Translations under genes and position numbers: made by a program | NCBI GenBank assembly: GCA_038363925.1 | Contig: JAQQWL010000007.1 | Coordinates: forward strand, 248,001-312,000 | Direction: 5' to 3' | Length of the DNA stretch: 64,000 nt | Source: Apiospora phragmitis | Taxonomy: Eukaryota; Ascomycota; Sordariomycetes; Amphisphaeriales; Apiosporaceae | The notes under the pieces: model-generated | Told to the model about the DNA's origin: nothing | Databases searched by the model: none | Seen by the model: only the letters and a program-made list of their open reading frames with translations | Shown: positions 57,569-64,000 of the stretch, one piece after another | Layout: every line of letters starts with the position of its first letter | Numbering within the stretch: the stretch's first letter is position 1

Positions 57569-58274
57569 GGCAAAAACTTGACGAAGTTAATTCTCGTTCA
57601 TGATGTGTAAAAGTCGCGTCGCTGACCAAGAAGACTGACAGATTGTCTTTTGATGTGATTCTAGGATGGGAATATGCGATGGATGGAAGTGGTGGTTCAC
57701 AGCTTATTAAATAATCGGAGTGTACGCCACATTTGTGGCCTTTCTTTTGTGGCCTTTCACTTCGTGGCCTTTCTCTATGGGGGGTGGTTTTGGCGCGACC
57801 GCCTAGTCCTCTGGTTGGTTTGTCCCGTTACACACACCCTTGTTGGCACGACCGGTAGAAGGGAAAGAGCTACTAGACCAAGGTCAAAATCTGGGTACTA
57901 GTCGAGAAATAGATATTCTAATAGATACTTGTCTTATATAACAGACATATATCCTTAATATATAGTTTATACCTATAATGTTAGTACACATATGTAGGTA
58001 GAGCTATTAGGGATACACGGCCGCGTAATGCCTAATCGAGAAGGGTGTCTAAATCCGGAAGATGCGACATCATATTCTAGACTACATTTTGAACGAATAC
58101 GTGTCACGATATATAAATAAAATAGAAAACATATTCATAATAGAGAAATCAGGATACCCTGGAACTAGCATGATGATATTCCCAGACTGCTTACATCATT
58201 CCAAGGCCCTTTCCGAGAGCAGTGTTCGACCTGTATACGCAAGGATTCTGAGCTCAAAGTCTTGCGTCCCTATA
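57569..58274. other. Intergenic with an AT-rich island
   Basis: Upstream flank of the zinc-finger gene. From about 57,900 to 58,170 the sequence is strongly AT-rich and full of TA dinucleotides, unlike the flanks. No gene seen. Confidence 0.55.
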
Positions 58275-59704
58275 TTAAGGGCGGGGGTGGCCTCTCGAAG
58301 CTCGATGTGGCTGCCATACCTTAATGATGGCCTCGTTGCTGTGTTTCTTGAAAAGCAACCCTCGGGAAACCGTTGATAGGAGCTTCAGGGAACGACGGGA
58401 GCCCTTCGGCGGGGCCAGAAGCTTGCGAAGGGATGACGTAGTCGACAGTACATAGACTCTCCTGTGCTTGAAGAAGGATGGGAAGCAGGATGCGGAGGGG
58501 ACAGTTATGGCAATGTCCATCTGGACGATCCTGTGGAGGCGTCATCAGTAGAGTATCACCCACGTAGCACATCATACCGAAGGAAATCACAAACGTAAGC
58601 TGAGCGTTAATGGCCTGTATCCATAGGGTATATGAGCTACCGTAATGAATACAGAACTCAACCAGTCGTGTCAAGCTTGCCGCACAGGCATTGCCCACAT
58701 GTTTTGTCAATCTGAATCATCCTTTTTGGGGGAAGGGAGCCATGTTTGGAGCGAGAGCAGGTCGATACTTACGCAAATCCAGCTGCGAATACCGCAAGTG
58801 CACCCAGCTTCCGCTTGAGCGGCAACTGCAACCTTGCCACGAGAGGGATGGGCACAACCAGTATTCAAAAGTCTGTGGCTGTATTGAATGCCGAGTTAAG
58901 CAGGATGACTTGTCCGCTGTAGTCCCGACAGAATCCAATCGAATTTGCATTCAAGCCATTGCAAATGACAATGGAGCCAATGGCAATGCAGGCTATGGCC
59001 AAGTAGAAGAGGGTGAGTATCGTAATACTCACGAATATCATGATTCTCACCGCCCGGTTGATATTGAATATCCGAATACATAGCAACAAAATGGGCAGTT
59101 TGGCAAACAGCATAGTAAGTGGATACATAATACCGTTAACAGAGAACAGCTAGGTACCATCAGCTTCACCCCAGTCACGGAGACGGCGGGCGTTAGGAGG
59201 CTTACGTAACTCTTTCCTAATAATATAGACACGGTAATATCCCAGATATGCCGGCCAAAGCCAATTTTAGTGGCTGATAGAAAAGTCAGTGATGTCGTGT
59301 TAAGTCTTTAATGGATTATTACTGACTTTAGGTATACAGTATTGTATATGCCAGTGCGCCGAGCTGTCCTTGTGTTTAGTCACTTTCATTGCCGTAGGAA
59401 GGAAGTATCGGGTAAGCCCTATAGCGGCAAGAACGCAGAAGCCTGGCGAAGTTAGTACTTGTGACAGTCGGACTTTTGACATCAGTAGGAAACAACTCAC
59501 AATCATCCCATCCCTATACACGTATTAGTCTACCGCGGACGTAGAGCCGTATAACTACAGCCAGTAGTGCCAGAGACAGGACCACATATTCGAGAGTCAA
59601 AAGTGTATGGGCTTGGAAGGGGGATCAATGAAATTAGGGGTCACTCCAGGAGGAGGTTTGCCTGAAGGAAGGCGATCAAGTGGGATAGAGCTGCTGTGAG
59701 ACAT
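58275..59704 (-). pseudogene. PTH11-like / SAT4-family seven-helix membrane protein pseudogene
   Basis: The ATG at 59704 opens MSHSSSIPLDRLPSGKPPPG and VTPNFIDPPS, a classic start for this fungal rhodopsin-like family. The frame stops at a T-run (AAAA at 59599-59602 on the plus strand) and continues in the next frame with LTLEYVVLSLALLAVVIRLYVRGRL (helix 1). Later pieces in order: GFCVLAAIG (helix 2), KIGFGRHIWDI, LTMLFAKLPILLLCIRIF (helix 3), MIFVSITILTLFYLAIACIAIGSIV (helix 4), LLNSAFNTATDF, an in-frame TGA at 58865-58867, then ILVVPIPLVARLQLPLKRKLGALAVFAAGFA (helix 5), AASLTRLVEFC (helix 6) and ITVPSASCFPSFFKH (helix 7). Introns separate several of these. The TGA would be Trp if one A were G. 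Relatives include PTH11, a surface-sensing receptor. Confidence 0.75.
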
Positions 59705-60197
59705 GTTTAGCAATGAAATCTAGCCCTGGTGGGAAATCTCCAAAGCACAGTTTAGAAGCGGTATCGACGAAACTAGCTGGGACACAGCTATCTTAAACTG
59801 AACTGCGAGATGCACTTCAAAGAGTTTGTATCTCGGATAAACAGGGTGATGCATCAATATCTTACGACCCGACAAAATGATTGGCTACCATACGATAGGG
59901 AAATATGGGGCGATAGGAAAGCCAGCAACCAACAGATGGCCGTTGGTGCGGCGGAATGCTCTTGAATACGCCCGTCTTAGTCTTGGCCTCGCATTGGTTG
60001 GGTTGCATCACCGACCCCTTACTTCGCCCGCATTTCATATGTACCAGCTGCAAAGCGCGACGAATGTATCCCCCCCCCCACCCCCCCCCCACGAAGTCGT
60101 TGATTGTTGGTTTCTAACTTTACTTCCAACTAAATCTCTGATCTTCTGCCGAATTGCAACCATCTCACTACTATCTCTTCAGAGTCATCGCACTAAG
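59705..60197. other. Divergent intergenic region with a C10-A-C10 tract
   Basis: Between the PTH11-like pseudogene (minus) and the SDR gene (plus). A poly-C tract interrupted by one A lies at 60,070-60,090, about 110 bp upstream of the SDR ATG. The SDR frame stays open upstream to 59,877 but that part runs through the poly-C tract and is not considered coding. Confidence 0.55.
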
Positions 60198-61319
60198 ATG
60201 GCTGACCGCTCTGCAACCCCGTCGCTCAGCCCAGTCCTAGTCACTGGAGGCTGCGGCTTCATTGGCTACCACATGGTCAAGGGCCTCCTGGAAGCCGAGC
60301 CTGACTGCCGCATTCACGTTGTTGACATCAACGCCGACCGCAACAGAATCCCCAATGTTCTGTATCACAACGTGGACATCACGCAGCCCAAGGCACTTCA
60401 GGCAGTGGTCAAGGAGGCGAAGCCAAGAACCATCTTCCACATCGCATGCCCGGACTCCATGGTTATCCAGCCGTCTGTCTTCCATTCAGTGAATGTGGAC
60501 GGGACTCGAAACCTCCTTTCCGCGGCCAAGGCTGTTGGCACTGTTCAAGCTTTCGTCAATACCTCGACGTCATCTGTCATTCATGACAATGTCTCGGACC
60601 TGATTGACGCCACCGAAGACCTGCCGGTCCTCCAGTACCCAGCCCAGAAGCGAGTCTACACCCTGACCAAGGCTGTCTCAGAGAGTGACGTTCTAGCCGC
60701 CAATCGTGCCGGTGGCAATCGCTCCATGTTGACCACCAACATCCGACCGGCCACGGCCTTTGGCGAGCGCGACACCATCTGCATGGGCAAGATCGTGGCG
60801 ACTGCCCGATCTGGCCGAGCCGGCATCCAAATGGGCCCTGGCAACAACTTGTACGACTTTGTGTACGTCACCAACCTTGTCGACGCGCAGATACTTGCTG
60901 CTCGCGCACTGCTGGCCGCCTATGGCACGCCGCCCCCGCCACTCGAAAGACGTGTCGACGGCCAGTCTTTCAACATCACCAACGACGAACGTGTACTGTT
61001 CTGGGACTTCCACAGGGCTATCGCGGCATCTGTGGGGATTCCCATTCCGAAGGAAAAAGTCCGAGTCGTCCCTCTCTGGGTCGGCTTGCTGATGGCATTC
61101 ATCAGCGAGTGGTCCACCTGGATACGGTCCTTTGGCACGAAACAGCCACCAATTAGCAGAGAGGCAGTCCGCTTGACCGTTATTGACCGCACACTCAATG
61201 GCGAGAAGGCCAAGAGAGTTCTTGGCTATAAGCCAAAATATAGCATCCAGCAAGGCCTTGAGATCGCGGGTAAATGGTTTATTGAAGAAGAGAAGCAGAA
61301 TGCCAAGAAGGCTGTCTGA
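60198..61319 (+). CDS. 3-beta-HSD / Erg26-like short-chain dehydrogenase
   Basis: A single intact exon of 373 residues. The NAD(P)-binding motif VLVTGGCGFIGYHMVKGLL lies near residue 12. The region VVDINADRNR is the second strand whose Asp prefers NAD. Later come FHIACPDS, VNVDGTRNLL, STSSVIHDN, the catalytic pair YTLTK (Tyr-x3-Lys), NIRPATAFGERD and VYVTNLVDA, all typical of the extended-SDR 3-beta-hydroxysteroid dehydrogenase group that includes sterol-4-alpha-carboxylate 3-dehydrogenase (Erg26). A hydrophobic stretch near residue 295 (PLWVGLLMAFISEW) could anchor it to the ER. Whether it is the housekeeping sterol enzyme or a paralogue used in a side pathway cannot be decided here. The ATG at 60198 gives the normal N-terminus. 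Confidence 0.88.
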   Translation: MADRSATPSLSPVLVTGGCGFIGYHMVKGLLEAEPDCRIHVVDINADRNRIPNVLYHNVDITQPKALQAVVKEAKPRTIFHIACPDSMVIQPSVFHSVNVDGTRNLLSAAKAVGTVQAFVNTSTSSVIHDNVSDLIDATEDLPVLQYPAQKRVYTLTKAVSESDVLAANRAGGNRSMLTTNIRPATAFGERDTICMGKIVATARSGRAGIQMGPGNNLYDFVYVTNLVDAQILAARALLAAYGTPPPPLERRVDGQSFNITNDERVLFWDFHRAIAASVGIPIPKEKVRVVPLWVGLLMAFISEWSTWIRSFGTKQPPISREAVRLTVIDRTLNGEKAKRVLGYKPKYSIQQGLEIAGKWFIEEEKQNAKKAV

Positions 61320-61685
61320 TGGTGAATTATATCTTTACCAGGGAGGAGACATAATAACTTCCAAGACGAGCGAAGGCGTTGGATCAGTGTGTGACTGTAG
61401 AATCTCACTAAGAAATACCACAATCTTGAAAATTCCAGCAATACATAGATTAATGTGTTCCACTTATAATTACGTATTATTATTGCCTCATAACGGTACG
61501 AAGCTGATAGTTATAGCTCGTAGCCCTTTACTATTAACCTATACAGTATTAATTAATTCTTTTAATGCCTTAGCTATCTTTAAAAGCCTCGCTGCAAGGG
61601 GACGAGGAAACAGGCATCAAACGAAGTAGGATAAACAAGTCCATAGTTAAACCAACCAATTGATTCTGCATGCGGTGTCGAACAG
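61320..61685. other. Convergent intergenic region
   Basis: About 365 bp, AT-rich from 61,440 to 61,560. No gene seen. Confidence 0.5.
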
Positions 61686-63265
61686 CTACGTATTAACCCG
61701 CCAATTCCTCGTGCCCCGAACCCCCCTTTCAGGTATCTCAAACTGGTCCTCCATCGGCAGCCCCAGGATCAGGTTCTGCACATTCAGCCGCGCGCTCCAC
61801 ACCAGGTTCGGCGACTCCCCGCGCTCGCGGATCTCGTGCCCGTTCTCCACGGCCTCGATGTCCGACTCGGCCGCGCGCCGGCCCCGCGGCTTGTGCTGCG
61901 AGATCACGGCCGGCGTGACGCTGAGACAGCGCATGCGCGCTCCTTGGTAACCCGGCGGTGGCGGCGGCGCATTACTAGTAGCAGCAGTACCAGCAACGGC
62001 ACCATCAATTGATTGTGTAGGTGTACGTGCAGCATCCCAAGGCGTATGGTCCCGACACAGATCCGCCATCGCATTGTCGAGCTGCGCCACGAGCGTGCCG
62101 CCGACGCTCAGCGCGTGTAGGACCTTGCGCGCGCCGCTCTGCGAGAGGGCGTAGCCGGCGCTGCACGTCGGCCCGCCGCTGAAGTGGACCCAGCGCGTTC
62201 GCGGCTCGCGGCGCAGGTCGCCGCCGATCCAGCTCGACGCGTTCTGGGCCGGGGGCATGGTCTCGTCGTTGCGCAGGGCGTAGTAGGTGTAGCGCGCGGA
62301 GGTGCGGTCGACTACCTCGTGGCCGGGGATGCGCTCGGGGAAGGTTTCGCCGCAGTGGCCGAGCCAGAGGAGGTCCCAGTCGTCGCCGTAGGGGGAATGG
62401 GGTCGTCGTGGGGGAGGCGGATGATGCGAGGGGGCCGAAGAAGTGGCATCGCCCACAATGGCAGCGGGCTGCTCGCGGCCGGCTGGGAGGTTGTTGGCCT
62501 GGAAGACGGGCTCCTGCTTCGCCATGCCTAGCAGGAGGCGCGCACCCTCGGCGATGTCCATCAGCTGTTGCTTGAATCGGACGTCCCAGTCAGCGTCGTC
62601 TTCCAAGAACAGCGCGCTCGAGATATTTTCTTCCACCATCCTATATACACCGCTGTCTCGTTAGCATGCACATGTCAAAAGACCTTCCGTCTATCTATAA
62701 TGATTAGCAAATCAAGGGGCCCCCACGTTCGAATGGCATTCATCTGACTCCTCCACGATCCGATCCCGCCGTCTCGCCACCCTTGCCGGTCCACGCCCAG
62801 CGGCAGCGCCTTGTCGGGGACGTCCACGCCCCGGATGGCCCGGACCCAGTCGAGCTTGATGCCTGTCAGCGTGGAGACCAGGGACAGCGCGTCGCGCTTG
62901 TCCGTGCGATCGGGGAGGTTGATGACAAACACTTTCTCGAAGCCCAGCGTCGCGTTCGTGATGCGCGCGATATCCTCCTCTTCTTCATTCGATGCAGTGG
63001 CAACAGGCTGCTGCTCCTCGCTTGCTGACGGGGACTGTCCCACCTCCAGCATCGCCGGGATGGAGCTGGGGAGTGTCGATGTGATTGCCGGCAGGAGGCT
63101 AGCTACTGCCAGAACGACCAATGCGATAGTGGTGGCAAACCCCAATTGCGATCTCTTCGGTCCCGACTTCTCTTTGTTGGATGGGCCCGAGAGCAAGGAA
63201 TTGAGGGCATCCCTCCCAACAAGCCAGGCCAGCAACATGGCCCAAAACCACGACGGAGGTTCCAT
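61686..63265 (-). CDS. GT25-family glycosyltransferase, membrane-anchored
   Basis: Two exons joined across an intron at 62641-62726 (branch GCTAACG, acceptor TATATAG; donor GTGGGG is weak) give 497 residues. The ATG at 63265 is followed by a short hydrophobic segment and then a signal anchor (GFATTIALVVLAVASLLPAI, about residues 42-61), indicating a type II Golgi or ER protein. The GT25 domain starts with EKVFVINLPDRTDKRDAL, continues with GGIGSWRSQMNAIRTMVEENISSALFLEDDADWD (metal-binding Asp-x-Asp type site) and WDLLWLGHCGE, and later CSAGYALSQSGARKVLH. The family transfers galactose or glucose to glycans or proteins. Fungal members are poorly characterised. A Pro/His-rich insert lies near residue 250. 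The frame is intact. Confidence 0.88.
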
Positions 63266-64000
63266 CGTGTAAATTGGTCTGCAAGAAATCGCGAAGAAGG
63301 AAAGAAACAGGACGTAGTCACTGACTAACACGGAAAACTTGGCATTTGACGGTTTTATGTGTTTTCTGGCTCTGACATTTGTTTTGAGTCTCCCCACCAG
63401 GGGTTCTGGGGAACCAACGCCCCCCTGGCCAAATTTGTCCCGTCCCAAACCTGAAACACATTCACGATTCCAGAAGCTCCCAGGCAACCAATCCGAGCAG
63501 AATATCTGACAAAATGAAACACGATAACCGCAATCAAAAGGGTGAAGCTTATCGCGAGATATAACATCGGGTCCACAACAGCGCCTGTTCAAACTTTGCC
63601 CGAGAAGAGCGAAGAACCGAGCGAAAGCGGCTCGACCAAAGCGGGCTCGCTCTCAATTGATACCATACGTATTGGAAGGTGAGAATAAGCAACACTGCAT
63701 GATCTGGACCAGTGAATGACTTAGTGTGTGTGATGTGATGCGATGTGATGTAGTCGTCCAAGTCAGGTTGGTTGTTGCGAAGAGCTAAACAGCATTAGGA
63801 GTTCCAGGCTGATGTGTATAAGCGACACCCTATATATACCCTCAACACTGATAAAGCTGATACATACGACCGTATCTTCCTGAATACTCGGGATCCCGTC
63901 CGTTCTCCTATATATAAGCAGCAGAGAGCCGAATTAGTACTAGGATCGGTGACGATCTGGGAATCCTCGGCGTTGTATGTTTTTGCATTTTTTGGTCGGC
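63266..64000. other. Upstream flank of the GT25 gene
   Basis: No gene seen to the window end. A small TGATG-type repeat lies at about 63,727-63,750. An open minus-strand frame runs upstream of the GT25 ATG but has no gene features. Confidence 0.5.

Noticed and set aside
59877..60197. N-terminal extension of the SDR protein
   Set aside because: It would translate the poly-C tract into a proline run and place 107 extra residues before a normal SDR N-terminus.

Overview
The window is nuclear DNA of a filamentous ascomycete, most likely a Sordariomycete (inference). Genes carry short introns (about 60-180 bp) with GTRAGT-like donors and CTRAC-like branch points, and third positions are GC-rich. 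The families present are typical of moulds: HET, PTH11-like receptor, DUF6594, sugar porter, NCS1 permease, secondary-metabolism P450 and O-methyltransferase, GH43. About 24 protein-coding loci are recognisable; no rRNA, intact tRNA or CRISPR was seen.

Layout. 0-1.1 kb: unrecognised Ser/Pro-rich protein. 1.1-4.5 kb: gene-free, with short repeats and a tRNA-like relic. 4.5-6.5 kb (-): sugar transporter. 8.7-9.3 kb (+): P-loop kinase pseudogene. 12.0-13.1 kb (+): two-repeat Myb/SANT protein. 15.0-20.0 kb (+): CCCH/NFX1-finger SF1 helicase. 21.1-27.8 kb (+): three co-oriented genes, an EF1B-gamma-like GST, a cytochrome P450 and an O-methyltransferase, each with a TATA box, which resembles a small secondary-metabolism cluster without a backbone synthase. 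28.9-29.8 kb (-): zinc-finger pseudogene. 31.8-33.4 kb (-): COX10. 34.5-37.1 kb (+): helical-repeat protein with a long disordered tail. 38.4-40.4 kb (-): BCS1-like AAA ATPase. 41.2-42.1 kb (-): hypothetical. 42.5-44.4 kb (-): NCS1 permease. 45.7-46.8 kb (-): acidic hypothetical. 47.2-59.7 kb: accessory, decaying block (DUF6594, HET, DAL5-type permease, cyclase, GH43, zinc finger, PTH11-like). 60.2-61.3 kb (+): 3-beta-HSD/SDR. 61.7-63.3 kb (-): GT25 glycosyltransferase.

Two damage signatures cut across the window. First, at least a dozen one- or two-base indels, mostly in short G/C runs, break otherwise well-conserved genes, including COX10, which respiration needs. This points to assembly or sequencing indels at least in part. 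Second, five or six genes carry an in-frame stop exactly where one C-to-T (or G-to-A) transition would change a Gln, Arg or Trp codon. This is compatible with RIP or ordinary decay, and is a candidate for stop-codon A-to-I mRNA editing. In addition, three neighbours at 48.6-53.3 kb (HET, DAL5-type permease, cyclase) have lost the middle of their domains while keeping both ends.

Coordinates of spliced genes are first to last coding base; intron positions are in the evidence text. All splice calls are by eye.
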